Positions 35,486 through 47,370 of a DNA stretch of 64,000 nucleotides are shown here, piece after piece. The DNA is taken from positions 3,433,816-3,497,815 of the forward strand of contig OY821742.1 in the NCBI GenBank assembly GCA_963682055.1, in the 5' to 3' direction. Source of the DNA: Primula veris. Lineage: Eukaryota; Streptophyta; Magnoliopsida; Ericales; Primulaceae. Within the stretch, counting starts at the first letter, position 1, and each line of letters starts with the position of its first letter. The notes under the pieces were generated by a model that made no database searches, was not told the origin of the DNA, and saw nothing but the letters and a program-made list of their open reading frames with translations. A program made the position numbers and the translations under genes.

Positions 35486-35912
35486 TGCAGTAGTTTGAAG
35501 TTAAAAACACAAGTAAAAGTAAACTGACTTAATTATATATCTGATAGCCTTTTCTTGTTACATTACAGACATTTAAATACTGAAAATAAAGCAGTTGCAA
35601 ACTTTGGGCAGTTATTGAGCAGTTTAGTAACTGCTCTGCCTCTGCCATTGATCTAGCCACATGGCATGATCTGGCTTAACGAAATTAACTAGTTCAAGTC
35701 TGATCCTAGGGTCTTAATTAGTACACGCTAATAACATCTAATGGTGTAAGTAATTCACCATTACAATACATATTACAGAATAAAAATATATCATAAACAT
35801 AAACAGCAGCTTCTCCTCTTCTACCCTCTCTCTACCCATTAGGGTTCTTCACCTCAGTCTAATCCATCATAGCTTTCGTAACTAACAACTTCTTAGACAT
35901 AGATTCGCTGCA
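35486..35912 (-). repeat. gypsy 5' LTR (427 bp)
   Basis: Read on the + strand it starts TGCAGT and ends CTGCA. It aligns with 30516-30945 along its whole length with about a dozen base differences and a 3 bp indel (AACAACAGC against AACAGC). Confidence 0.9.
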
Positions 35913-37494
35913 GAGTACCAGGAAATTTATCATTCTGAATAAAAGGAACATGTAATATGGGAAATGAGCACCAAATGGAAAAACACACGCAATTGTACTA
36001 ATTTAGCAAATGTTGGTGTGATGGTGCGAATTAAATTTTAGTATTCACATCTAAAAGACACAAACATGACTCTACTCGGCTGTCTCTTTAAAACAGTCAC
36101 ATTATTTGACGTTTTATGGCACATTGATCTTAGTCACCGTTAAATTTGAAAATAAATAGTTAGATAATATTTTTCAATAACTAATTTTTTTCTTCACCAA
36201 ATTAGAATTTGATAAATTAAAAACAAACTTTACACCAAACTAAAAAATCAAATAAAAATATATAATCATAACATGGCCCATCCTAAACTTAAATATTAAT
36301 CAAAATTTAATCTTTTTAATCAATTTGATACATTTTTATGCAAACGGATTATCAACAAGTGATTTAGAGTGACTATTTACTAGTAATTTCTCTTTATTCA
36401 AGTAGGAATGGTAAAATGATGTAAGTTTTCAAAACAAAGAGAATCTGAATAATCTAACCCACAACTCTTGCGGGATTAACCTTGGTTTTACATATTAGCT
36501 TTTTCCCTTTTTTCTACACATGCATTAGTTTTTTTTTTGTTTTTTTTTTCCAGTCTCAATTGTTTACAAAAGCTAAACACTTCGATCGACAATTTTTTTT
36601 TTAATAATCATTCACGTACAAATTATACCAGTATTTACAATTTAGGGGTGTAACAAAGACTATTTAATTACCATATAGTTGTTTCGATTCTCTTACATGT
36701 ACTTAAATCTATCTTTATATCCAACATCCCCAACAATTTATTATATGTAACGTAACTAATGTTATTAAAAATTAAACAAAACATATGCTTTCTTGCTTAT
36801 AAGTAAAAACAAAACATGTGTGAGAGAATTATTGATTGGTTCCATATAAGAGAAGACTAAAAATTTAGCATCAGCTTAATTAGTCTAAAGAAAATAAAAA
36901 CAAGGTGGGCAATCTGTAAATTTTATATATATTTTTGTATTTATTCGTAATTACTAACCCTATAAATTGGCCTACTGAGATAGTATATACCAGTAATAAT
37001 AATCCTGTCACGTGTCTTGCCTGACGTGTATAATAAAAAACTAGTTGTTAAAATAAAATAAGCAAATATTTAAAATAATTTTGATAAAACGCGCTAATTA
37101 GTTTAAAATTTTTCTATTATTTATAAGAGTGGCATTACGGTTATTAATAAAAAAATATATGGATAATTTTGAAAAAAAATTAACAAATAAATTTTGGGTT
37201 GAGTTATTATAATAGAAGTATATGATTGCAAAATGATTTATTTGGCCAGACATATCATCTGTTACTAATTTCATTAGCCTAATCTATCTGCCAAAACAAT
37301 GTTAATTAAATACTTCGAAACTCATGCGGGTACGTACATTGCCCGTTTAGTACTTCATAACCTAAGATAATCTTCATTTTAATAAAAGAACCCTAAGATA
37401 ATCTGAAGTGTTTTATTTTAATTATGCCTAGCTAGCTACTAATTGACGTTTTTTACGTTAATTTTCATCACATTACTGTCTGGTCTTTTTCTTG

Positions 37495-37860
37495 AGGGTT
37501 TTAGAACTTTCTTCTTCGCTACATTAAGCATCTGAATCTCTATAAGATTGTGTCTTATCTCGACCCGGGAAAATATTTAATTAAGCTCTCTTATTAATAC
37601 GATTACAGATTACGATACGAGACCAATTATTCACTTTTTGGGTGAACTTTTTTTTGCTTGAGACTTTTCATCTGAATTGTTTACCGAGTAAATATTTGAG
37701 TTAATTGGTACGTGAATATTCCACAAAATCAATAGAAAAACCTTGTGGAAAGTGATCCTACGTACATTAGAATACCAAGATCGAAGGTTTGATCTTGAAG
37801 TCATGTAGCTAGAAGCATAACATTTATGATTCAGAACTTTCAAATATACGTATTGAATTT
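37495..37860 (-). pseudogene. decayed fragment of a CIP7-like gene (copy 1)
   Basis: Aligns with the 5' part of the large exon of the intact gene and the intron just before it (about 7010-7510). Shared text includes TTCTTCGCT, CTCTATAA(G/C)(A/T)TTGTGTCTT, CTCGACC(C)GGGAAA, TTTTGCTTGAGACTTTTCAT, AGTTAATTGG and CATTCAAATATACGTA-like text. The stretch corresponding to about 7130-7260 is missing. The reading frame is lost, apart from a 70-residue ORF keeping DEKSQAKK from the parental NEKSQAKK. Confidence 0.75.
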
Positions 37861-38460
37861 GGGGTTAGTTACACAGCTTAAAATATTTCAAAAAAGGGAA
37901 AAAAAGTTACACAACCTTATCCGTATAAATAAATTATTATGAAAAACATTAATAAATTTTTTTATGAAAAACATTATTAAATTTTTTTCGAAATTGTGAG
38001 GTTGTCGCGACAACCCCTGGTCACATGGGTGTGTCGCCCCTGGCTCTATAGATCGACTTACTTAGCGAAGAAATCAAATTAACTTAGCACACTAGCACCC
38101 TAATCCAACTTTGTAATTTTTGCTCATGTAGACCTCATAGTTTGTGTAACCTGTTTTGGCTAAACTAGATTTATCTTGAGAAGTATAGAAAACTATTCCT
38201 TACCTTTATCAAACCTTGATCAAGCTCTGGTTTAGCATTCTCACCCGCTTGTTAATAAGTTAAAATAAATAAACTGAAACAATTCTAGTTCAAATGTATT
38301 ACCACATAGGAAATGAACTATTCACATTTTTATTTATACAATTATACCTCGAGACCGCAACAAGATAAAAAGTAGAAATTCGTGACAACATAAACGTAAT
38401 ACCATATTAATTAATGCTCGCTATAAAATATGACGTTTGCCAGCTTCATGCAGTTTAATG

Positions 38461-38673
38461 TCATCTAAGATGATGAATGTCACCTGAAAAAACATAATGC
38501 GGATCGAGGCCTTCTAATTCTGCAAGAAGAATAAACAGCTCGATGCGTCGCCAAATTCTTCTAAATGTCTTTATAGGCCATAGTAATAACGTGTTTATCG
38601 TCGTTAGCAAAAAAATTATAATAGACATACTTGAAATTTGAATTGAAGCAACCTCGACGAAATATTTTCTCAT
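38461..38673 (-). other. 70-residue ORF duplicated in both blocks
   Basis: The same ORF is at 47978-48190 with one residue changed (Ile to Val). It has one hydrophobic stretch (MSIIIFLLTTINTLLLW). Its position relative to the CIP7-like fragment and weak likeness (LAELEGLD ... GDIHHLR against IADLEKLA ... GDVNLR) raise the possibility that it is a decayed CIP7-like exon 5. Conservation is explained by recent duplication, so I do not call it a gene. Confidence 0.35.
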
Positions 38674-39027
38674 GTGTTTTCTTGCAAATGAGCTATTTTT
38701 TTTATAATTAAGGGCTTAAGTTTAATTTATTCCACTTAAGCCATTTTATATTATAACAAGAGCTGTTAATTAGTTACACGCAAAGTGAGTGTTTTGTTAT
38801 GGATAGTTCATATTGCGGATCATTTTCTTTGCATGTTCTTATTATTATTTGTTTTAACTAATAAAAATTATTTGCTTAGTTATTTGCATGTTCTTACTGA
38901 AAGTATGAAACTCCGCAAAATATAAATTGTAACATGCTGATTAGTGTGTTTAAGTTAAGAAAGAGTTAGATTTAAAAGAAGAAAAAAAAGCATATGAATT
39001 ATATTGTTATATATAATACTATACTAT

Positions 39028-39296
39028 GCAAGTTAGGGCCGGACGAAACCAAAAAAAACCGAACCGAACCGAACCGAAAAACAGAAATTTTTTCGGGTCG
39101 GTTTCGGTTTACAATAAAACCGAAACGAAAAAAATCGAAAAATGGCAAAAACCGAAAAAAGACCGAAAATAAAACCGAAAAAACCGGTATGGTTCGGTCC
39201 AAAAAATAAAAAGACCGAAACTAAAAAAAAATCGAACCGAAAAATCTGATCAATTTCGGTTTTGCCAAAAACTGAACCGGATCGAACCAGCCCTAA
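39028..39296 (+). repeat. CGGTTTT-rich dispersed element, copy 2, with short inverted ends
   Basis: The AACCGAA-rich stretch is bounded by TTAGGGCCGG on the left and CCAGCCCTAA on the right, near-perfect inverted ends. This suggests a nonautonomous DNA element and not simple sequence alone. Overlapping ORFs on both strands are compositional. Confidence 0.6.
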
Positions 39297-40113
39297 TTAC
39301 TCGTTTCACCTTTGTATTAAATATTACAAAACAACAAACTGTAAAGTGGCAGATTTGATCCTAATCAGTAACAAGTAACATAAGTTTCCTGTTCTTATTA
39401 ATAAGTCCTCAATAACCTGAAATGTGAAAGAATTACTCCAAATATGAAACAACATATATAAAGTATAAACAACATAATAATGAAAGTATTATTTGTCACT
39501 AGCTCCGACTTTAGAAATTACAAATTGGAAGTGTCAAAAGCTAAATGGTTGAAAGTTAACAAGATTATTAGAGTATGAAATCACATTATTTCAAACAAAT
39601 CATAATTAGACTATATTAACAAAAACCAAATTTTATTGTAGATAGTCTTTTGACATGGCATGTCTCCACTTCGCTTCTTTAAATAAATTATATAATGAAT
39701 ATATAAGGGCACATTACTTATAAAACCCAGATTTTTTTATTTTTTTTATTGTAGATACATCCTAATTATAGGGCAATAAACATTTTTTTTCTTCAAAATA
39801 GAGATAGGTGCTTTATCGATTGTCTCGAGTCCATGTCTTAAGTGACAAAAAAAAAGACCCAAATAAGTTCACAATCATTCTAAAGGACTTAAATAAATAC
39901 ATTTATTCCATATGGACTCATTACTTATTACTTATAAGACCCTAAATATTATTTTTATTGTGGATATACCCTAATTATAAGGCAAAAAATCGATACTATT
40001 GTCTCGAAATAAAGACAAATACCTCGTTTCTTACGTAACGAAAGAAAATGGGTTCAAATTTTATCAAGTTCGAAATGTCAGGTCTTCGTCAAATTATCGG
40101 TTTTTCATATGTA

Positions 40114-40306
40114 CACTACAAAATAATGTTTGATTTAGTGAGAGTCAAAAGTTGTCACAAGCCTGTCGCTAATTTAAAAAGCTGTCACAAATCTGTCGCA
40201 AATTGACTAAACTGTCATAAAACCGTCACAAAAACCGTCGCTAATAAGCTCGTAACAAAAAATCTCGTCACTAATCCCGTCACTATTTGAGTATTTTTTT
40301 GTAGTG
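40114..40306. mobile_element. CACTA-type MITE, 193 bp, GTA target-site duplication
   Basis: The ends are CACTACAAAATAATG and its inverse TTTTTTTGTAGTG, flanked by GTA at 40111-40113 and 40307-40309. A 3-bp duplication and CACTA ends are the marks of the CACTA superfamily. The interior is made of CTGTCACAAA and CGTCGCTAAT words. The partner block has the unfilled site (CATATGTATTCG near 49675), which confirms the boundaries. Confidence 0.88.
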
Positions 40307-40320
40307 GTATTCGTATTTTT

Positions 40321-41355
40321 TTGTTAATCAACGTATTATTTTATGTTGAAAGTTTTTGTTCAAAAAATCTGTGAAATTTGGTATTTTATATTTTTTTTAG
40401 GTATTTATTAATATTACTACCTTATAAATTGTCAAACAAACAATTAAACATAAAAAGATATAAAAGGTCGAAATTTCTGTTTTTTTGAATAAATACTGTA
40501 TTATAAAAGATCATGACGTGTGAAAAAAGTTGTAAAAGTTTAACTCGTATCTCGGTGTAAGATTAGTGGAGAAGTAGCTATAGAGAATAGGCTAGATTTA
40601 TTGTATAAATGAATAGGCAACATATGTAATCGAATCCAAAGAGTGGTGATTGAGGGCTCTGTTCCGGGTTTGAAATCATAGGTCCGTTTAAGGACTCTCA
40701 TAGTGCATCTAGAAATAACCTAAATATTTCTTAACCATACCCTTTTCATGATGAAATCTCAAAAGAAAATGTTTTTGGCCCACCAATCGAATACTAAAAT
40801 CTTCTTTAAGCCCAAGATTAATTAAAAACATGTTTATGATAAATAACTTGGTGCACTGTAGACGTTGGTAGTGTAATAAAAATTAAGAAAGGAATTTTCC
40901 TCAAAGATCCACTGAGCTTGATCAAATCTTGTATCTCATCATCTGTTTTGATCGCATGTAACATGTACCCATATAAACTTGCATCATCACATGAAGTTAT
41001 ACCAAAGTTGTCTTAGCAGTGATTAAACGTTTTGAGGTAAAAAAGATTGAACTATGGTCCATAAACCATATTTGAAGGGAGAAAATACCCTATCACGGTT
41101 GTAACAAGATTGCTTTACGTATTTGTGACACACTCTAGATTTCATAATGTGTTGACCTTTGCAATCGTTTGGCCTCTCTTTTTAGTGATCGAAATCATAA
41201 AAGAACTTGATAGCGATGTGTATTGAAATTAGTTCTTCACTTCTTCTGTTTAACTATGATTCTTTGTATAACTTTCCTTTTCTGTTTTATAGCCATCGTG
41301 CCACAGACTATTATAACAATAAACGCACTGTTAAGCTAAACACACACACACACAA
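40321..41355. other. intergenic; part repeated at 60650-60790
   Basis: The stretch 40490-40580 matches 60710-60795 (GTGAAAAAAGTTGTAAAAGT, TTAACTCGTATCTCGGTGTA). No gene is seen. A short (CA)n run at 41338-41354 leads into a C tract. Confidence 0.5.
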
Positions 41356-41380
41356 CCCCCCCCCCCCCCCCCCCCCCCCC
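41356..41380 (+). repeat. 25-nt homopolymer C tract
   Basis: C25 follows a CA dinucleotide run and directly abuts the truncated copia fragment, so the simple repeat sits exactly at the break of the element. Length may be imprecise. Confidence 0.85.
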
Positions 41381-42062
41381 GGCTAAGAACTTGAAAGGAA
41401 ATGGGAAAAGAAGAGCTCCAGCTCAGGCACATCTAGCCGAGGGAGGACAAGATGAAGACCACTTCACTGTTGTGGTCTCCGAGGTGAATCTTGTGGGGAG
41501 CAATCCCAAGAAATGGTGGTTGGATACCGGTGCCACGAGTGGCTGGATACCGGCGCTACGAGCCACATCTGCTCTAACCGGTGGATCTTCAAGACATACG
41601 AGGCGGTGGAGGAAGAAAGCTGCTTCATGGGAAATTATGCTACTTTCAAGGTGGAAGGAAAAGAAACGGTGGTGATGAAACTGACCTCGGAAAAAGAGCT
41701 AAGGTTGACAGGGGTGCTCCATGTTCCGGATATCCGTAAAAATCTGTTATACGGTTCTGTGATGGTGAAGAACGGGTTTAAACTTGTTTTTCAATCTGAT
41801 AAAATTGTAATCACCAAAAATGGTGTCTATGTAAGTCGTGACTATATGACCAACATCATGTTTAAATTAAATATAGGGACACCAGCTCCAAATAAAGGTG
41901 CTAAAGCCGAGTCTAGCACAAGTAATGTAATGACTGTTGACCAAATGGCCAATAGCAATTCTGATTTTGCTTATGTCTTTGAGTCATTTCATTTGTAGCA
42001 TGATAGATTAGGTCACGTGAATTATAATTCGTTAAAAAATTAAAACTAATACCAAATTTTGT
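41381..42062 (+). pseudogene. copia gag/protease/pre-integrase fragment
   Basis: It aligns with residues about 365-600 of the intact copia polyprotein at 20847-25226 ([35 protein letters not shown]). A small internal duplication repeats the protease motif ([20 protein letters not shown] when both frames are followed) and shifts the frame near 41540. A Trp codon has become TAG at 41996-41998. Both ends are truncated and no LTR is adjacent. Confidence 0.9.
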
Positions 42063-42270
42063 ATGCACTTTCGACGGAACTAGATGTATTTTCAGCTGAA
42101 TTGAATACACTTTCGACTCAATTTTATGCACTTTCGACTAACTATATATACTTTCGATTGTAGTAAATACACTTTCGACTGGATTATATGCACTTTTATT
42201 GAACTATATACGCTTTTGACTGAACTATATGTACTTTCGACTGAACTAGATACATTTTCAGCTCATTTAG
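42063..42270 (+). repeat. tandem repeat with a CACTTTCGACTGAACTA core
   Basis: About nine to ten variable units of 20-28 bp built on TATACACTTTCGACTGAACT, including variants with ATTTTCAGCT. It starts exactly where the copia fragment ends. It is partly open in frame, but I see no gene. Confidence 0.8.
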
Positions 42271-42660
42271 ATTTAAAAAAATGGTACATTTTCATGGAAA
42301 AACCACTTTATGGTAAAGAAAAACCACTTTTTGATGGAAAAAATGTTTTTTGATGAAAAAGCAGCTTTTTCGGCGTAAAAAATGGTATATTGACAAAAAA
42401 AATATATATATATTTTAATTTTTTAAAAACTTTGTATTTTTTTTCATTTTTTGTGATTTTTTTAGAAAAAATATATTTTTTATGTTTTTTTTATAAAATA
42501 CATTTTTTTGTGTTATTTTTCATTTTCTCTGATTTTAAAAAAAATACATTTTTTTTGTTTGATTTTTTTAATTTTTGGTGATTTTTTATAATTTTTGTGT
42601 TTTTTTTATATTTTTATTGATTTTGTTGTAATTTAAAACTATTTTTTTGGGTTTTTAGAG
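42271..42660. repeat. low-complexity A/T-rich tract
   Basis: Repeated AAAAACCACTTTTTGATGG-like words pass into T-rich text of TTTTTTGTGATTTTTT type. The ORF at 42390-42581 is Phe/Lys-only noise. Confidence 0.75.
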
Positions 42661-42845
42661 ATATATAAAATATGGGTATTATGTTTTGGATTGTATGATG
42701 ACGTTTTGGTAAATAAAATAAATAATAAAAAAAGTGATACTTACGAAGAATGTGAACTTATGGAGTTACTTAGAATAAATATAAGTTGCTATGAGATACT
42801 TATATGGAATTCCTCAAAAAATTTAACATTTTTCTATAAAAAAAA

Positions 42846-43108
42846 ACTTCCTAACTATATAAACAGATTCTATAAGTAAATGAACTTATATTTTTGGTCA
42901 GTTCTTCCACTTTAACATATTATCTTTAACAAAACTTGGAGTATTAAATTTAATCATGGGCCTAAATAAAATATTCAACATTTTTTCTACTCCAACCTAA
43001 CTATACAAACACATTCTACAAGTAAATTAACTTAAATTTTTGGACATTCGTTCCATTTTAGCATCATATCTCCACAAAAAAAAAACTTGGAGTATTAAAT
43101 TTACCCCG
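42846..43108. repeat. two-unit direct repeat, about 147 bp
   Basis: Both units carry CTAACTATA, AACA(C/G)ATTCTA, AAGTAAATGAACTTA-like text and CTTGGAGTATTAAATTTA. A weaker relative (ACTTGAAGTATTAAATTT) lies upstream of each membrane-gene copy (18056 and 44365), so this may be old promoter-side DNA of that family. Confidence 0.6.
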
Positions 43109-43560
43109 GGCCAAGAAACTATGCAAATAAGAAAAGAAAACTTTAATAGTAAAAAAGTAGATACGAGATATAATCTCATATTTAAATTACCTTAACATAT
43201 AACCCGGCTAGGTGAAATTTTGCATCAGTGAATACCAATATTAACCCTAATGTTTATAAAGATCCAATTTTTTTTACATAAACCAAGTTTAAGATATTGG
43301 AACTTCTGGATTAGAAATTTAGGTATTAAATAAACAATCATTATTTAATAAGCACAAACAATGCCTTTTTAATGCTTCATTGAGCTTTAAACTAATTAAA
43401 CTTCTTTGTACCCAATTTGGGAAAAAAAATTTATAACTTTCTTTGCATAATTATTACCATTATCAATTCAAAGTTCATTCTTTAGGTCATGGAAAGTTGT
43501 TATGTTTCCAAACTGGCAAAGCTTTTTAAAACTACACAAGGTATCTTTAAACGAAATACA
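43109..43560. other. intergenic, no gene seen
   Basis: AT-rich DNA with no supportable ORF, repeat end or RNA gene. Confidence 0.5.
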
Positions 43561-44262
43561 AACAACAATACTTCTAAAACAAACATGAATAGCATCACAA
43601 CCATAAAGATACAATATGAAAAGGTATTACCATTTGCGGGGCCCAATACGTAACATAAAAAGGTCAATATGAAACCAAGTATAGCTAAACATGAGATAAT
43701 AGCACAAAGAACCTCCGAAGTTGTAATGTGTATGTCAGCACAATAGAATCAAATAGAGATGGAAGTGGGTTCCACTCATTGATTACACCTTCTTTTCTTC
43801 TTCTCCATAAATGGTACAATGACACCAATTTACATCTTGTTGCCCAGCTAATACGATTAAATGGAAGCATATGATCCGTACTTTGATGGTCAGATCCCAC
43901 CTATGGGCTTGTTTATGTAAGTACTCATTTATAACTACTTGGGCAAGTAAACTCGGAATCGAAAAGTCACATGTGGGTGAAATTACTCCAAGCAGGGCAA
44001 GCGAGTATGCAGAAAAGGAGATGAATATCCAACAGGTGGCTCGAGTGTGATTGTGAATTTGGCTTAAAATACAATAGCATGCGTAAACCCCTGCGAACTC
44101 ACAAATGGCTTTTCCAAATGATTGAGCCATCGTATTTCTAAACTTAAACTCCGGAAGATTTTTCATTGCATATAGTATGACTAATACGATTTCTGTCAAC
44201 CCAATTATAACTATCACGACAATATTCCATTCACTTAACTTGTGACACGTGTTTATATAAAC
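43561..44262 (-). pseudogene. second copy of the unrecognised membrane-protein gene, frameshifted
   Basis: Very similar to 17199-17957 at the protein level (WNIVVIVIIGLTEIVLVILY, KAICEFAGVYACYCILSQIH, LLGVISPTCDFSIPSLLAQ). The frame breaks at about 43795 in the GEEE loop, where one base is lost. A second frame continues with GVINEWNPLPSLFDSIVLTY, then breaks again near 43705. The C-terminus after the FSYWIF equivalent diverges like that of the first copy. The N-terminal lead before KLSEWN is unrelated to the first copy. Confidence 0.75.
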
Positions 44263-45575
44263 AGAACATGTCTCTTGTCTGAACACAATTATATGTACAC
44301 AATTAAATAATGTCTTCAATTTTAACATATCATGTCTGAACATGTGTTTATATAAAGAGAACAAACTTGAAGTATTAAATTTCCTCTCAGATCCTAACAC
44401 TTTAAACATCTAGACATATTAATGAGAAAATTTTGGTTGCAATGTTAAAAACATTTTTGTCTTATTTCTTTTTTCTAGTCAATACTTTATTCGTCTATAT
44501 AAATAACAATACTCCTACTCACATAAAAGAGAAAATATATGTTTACTCTTTACTCATAAAAAGTTTCTATGAGAAAAAAAAAGTTAAAGAAGTAAAATTT
44601 ATTGATGTTCTTGTGACTTATAGTTTAATTTACTTGTTCTAAGTTTTTTTTTTTTTTTGAATAAGTAACTTGTTGTTAATAAACCACTTTAAAAAGAAAG
44701 TTAAGTTGTTTAGCTTATAAATTCTCAATCAAGTTGTTTTTAACTTCTAAGTGATTTATAAATATTATTAGAGGTTATTTTAACTTTTCACTTTTTTTTA
44801 GTAATAAGTTAATTTATTTACTTCACTCATTTAATCCGGAAAATATTTTCTACTCAATATTGAGTGAAGATTTCCTTCTTTTTTAATCTAATATGGAAAA
44901 TACTTTTTCTAAAAACATAGTATTTTTCAGCTAAACCAGTCGGCAGCTAAAGTTTGTATTCTCCTAGGTTTGCATGAAAATGGTTACTTATAGACCAAAC
45001 CAATTACTTGTGTAGACTTTGACATTCTTTAAATGCATGTATTGTCAACATCATATGCATGTAAATAATAAATATCCGAAACTGCCCCTTAAAGAGAATA
45101 TACAAAAGAAAGGTTGTCACAAATAGTCTTATGTACATGGTCGGCCCTGATGTGAGTCATAACAACCGTTGAGCTTAGGTGGCGTCGGATCGGTATATAT
45201 ATATTTAGAAATTTCAGTAAAAGATCTATATATATATATATATATAAACATGCTCATTTCATAGCATATAACAAAGCATGGTCTAATGATAGAGTTTTGT
45301 GTATTTAATTCTTCCCACTTTGCATGGTCATGGGTTTAAGACTTACTAAGGTTTTAATTTTTGCATTAAATTTTATGTGCTAAAATAGGAAGTTTATCCA
45401 TTAATAGGTGAATAACAGTTATACTATCAATGGTGGACTAACAAAATGCAGCATATCAACTCCCTTTCGTATAGCCTCCGTATGCATGCCTAGTAATATA
45501 CGACAATATACAGTAAAATCTCTTTATAAAAATACTCTATATAGCAATAATCTATCTATAATTATAAAAAAAAAA
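44263..45575. other. duplicated upstream region plus MITE-end fragment
   Basis: 44263-45050 matches 17958-18700, and 45060-45415 matches 27560-27905. Together they give the pre-insertion arrangement of the region now split by the copia element, though with a deletion. 45425-45570 is an inverted copy of 28750-28905 carrying the MITE end (TATACAGTAAAATCTCTT). No gene is seen. Confidence 0.7.
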
Positions 45576-47004
45576 ATCGATCATAAACATGACTTTATTC
45601 GAGTGGCTCTTTGAAACAGTCACATTATTTGACTGTTTATGACACAGTTATCTTAGCCACCGTTATATTTGAAAATGGATGGTTAGATAATATTTTTCAA
45701 TAACTAATTTATTTTTTCTATTTTCAACAAATTAGAATTTGATAAATTAAAAAGAAACTGTACACCACGCTAAAAAATCAAATAAAAATATACAACTCTA
45801 GGAGGGCCTACTCTAAACTTAAATATTAATCAAAATTTAATCTTTTTAATCAATTTAATACAATTTTTATACAAACTGATTGTGAACAAGTCATATATAG
45901 ATGGACTATTTACTGGTAATTTCTCTTTATTCAAGTAGGAATGGTAAAATGATGTAAGTTTTCAAAACTAAGATAACCTGAACAATCCAATCCACAACCG
46001 TTGCGGGATTAACATATTAGCTTTTGCCCTTTCTTCTACACATGCATTCGGTTTTTTTCCAGTCTCAATTGTTTACAAAAGCTAAACACTTCAATCGACA
46101 TTTTTTTTAAATAATCATTCACGTACAAATTATTACCGGTATTTACAATTTAGTGGTGTAACTAAGACTATTTATAATTACCATATAGTTGTTTCGATTC
46201 TTTTACATATACTTAAATCTATCTTTATATCCAACATCCCAAACAATTCATTATATATAACGTAACTAAAGTTATTAAAAGTTAAACAAAACATATTAGT
46301 ATGGTGAGTGTGAATATAATAATAAGCATGTATACACATGGAGTGTGTGAGAATTATGGATTGGTCCCGTATAATATAAGACTAAAAATTAGCATCACCT
46401 TAATTAGTCTAAAGAAAAAAAAAACAAGCTGGACCATGGCCTACTGAGATAGTATATACTAGTAATAATAATCGTGTCACATGTCTTGCGTGACGCGTAT
46501 AATAAAAAACTAGTTGTTAAAATAAAAGAAGAGAATATTTAAAATAATTTTGATTCGTTAAAACATGGACAAAACGCGTTAATAAGTTTAAAAAATTTCT
46601 ATTATTTATGAGAGTGGCATTACGCGGTAATTAATAAAAAAATATATGGATAATTTTGGAAAAAAATTAACAAATTTGACCGTATCAACAAATCTTGGGT
46701 TGAGTTATTATAAATTTATAATAGAATGATATGATTGCAATGATTTATTTGGCCAGACATATCATCTGGTACTAATTTCATTAGCCTAATCTATCTGCCA
46801 AAACAATGTTAATTAAATACTTCGAAACTCATGCGGGTACGTACATTGCCCGTTTAGTACTTCATAACCTAAGATAATCTTCATTTTAATAAAAGAACCC
46901 TAAGATAATCTGAAGTATGTTTTATTTTAATTATGCCTAGCTAGCTACTAATTAATGTTTTTTTACGTTAATTCTCATCACATTACTGTCTGGTCTTTTT
47001 CTCG

Positions 47005-47370
47005 AGGGTCTTAGAACTTTATTCTTCGCTACATTAAACATCTGAATCTCTATAAGATTGTGTCATATCTCGACTCAGGAAAATATTTAATTAAGCTCTC
47101 TTATTAATACGATTACAGATTACGATACGAGACCAATTATTCACTTTTTGGGTGAACTTTTCTTTGCTGGAGACTTTTCATCTGAATTGTTTACCGAGTA
47201 AATATTCGAGTTAACTGGTAAGTGAATATTCCACAAAATCAATAGAAAAACCTTGCGGAAAGTGATCCTACATACATTAGAACACCAAGATCGAAGGTTT
47301 GATCTTGAAGTCATGTAGCTAGAAGCATAACATTTATGATTCAGAACTTTCAAATATACGTATTGAATTT
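47005..47370 (-). pseudogene. decayed fragment of a CIP7-like gene (copy 2)
   Basis: Equivalent to 37495-37860 and almost identical to it, so it arose by the block duplication. It shares the same internal deletion relative to the intact gene. Confidence 0.75.

Larger units (their letters stand above)
30435..35912 (-). mobile_element. defective Ty3/gypsy LTR retrotransposon with an extra leader stub
   Basis: On the - strand the order is 5' LTR (35912-35486), primer site, gag, protease, RT, RNase H, integrase, polypurine tract, 3' LTR (30945-30516). This is gypsy order. Beyond the 3' LTR, 30515-30435 repeats the 5' leader, including the primer site and the first gag codons. The reading frames carry several stops and shifts, so it is not autonomous now. 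The LTRs differ at roughly a dozen positions, so it is older than the copia element. Confidence 0.92.
36060..40320 (+). repeat. segmental duplication, block 1 (about 4.2 kb)
   Basis: Direct partner of 45580-49690 at an offset near 9.51 kb. The right two thirds (37250-40110) are almost identical; the left third is more diverged. It contains a CIP7-like gene fragment, a 70-residue ORF at 38461-38673, a CGGTTTT-rich element and a MITE missing from the partner. Apart from these I see no functional gene. Confidence 0.92.

Noticed and set aside
37631..37843. 70-codon ORF also found at 47141-47353, possible conserved small gene
   Set aside because: It is part of the decayed CIP7-like fragment, and its conservation only reflects the recent block duplication.
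38994..39209. Lys/Glu/Asn-rich ORF and its antisense partner
   Set aside because: Compositional product of the AACCGAA-rich repeat element.
40640..40690. Possible pol III A/B boxes (TGGTGATTGAGGG ... GGGTTTGAAATC)
   Set aside because: The A box misses two conserved positions and there is no repeated copy in the window.
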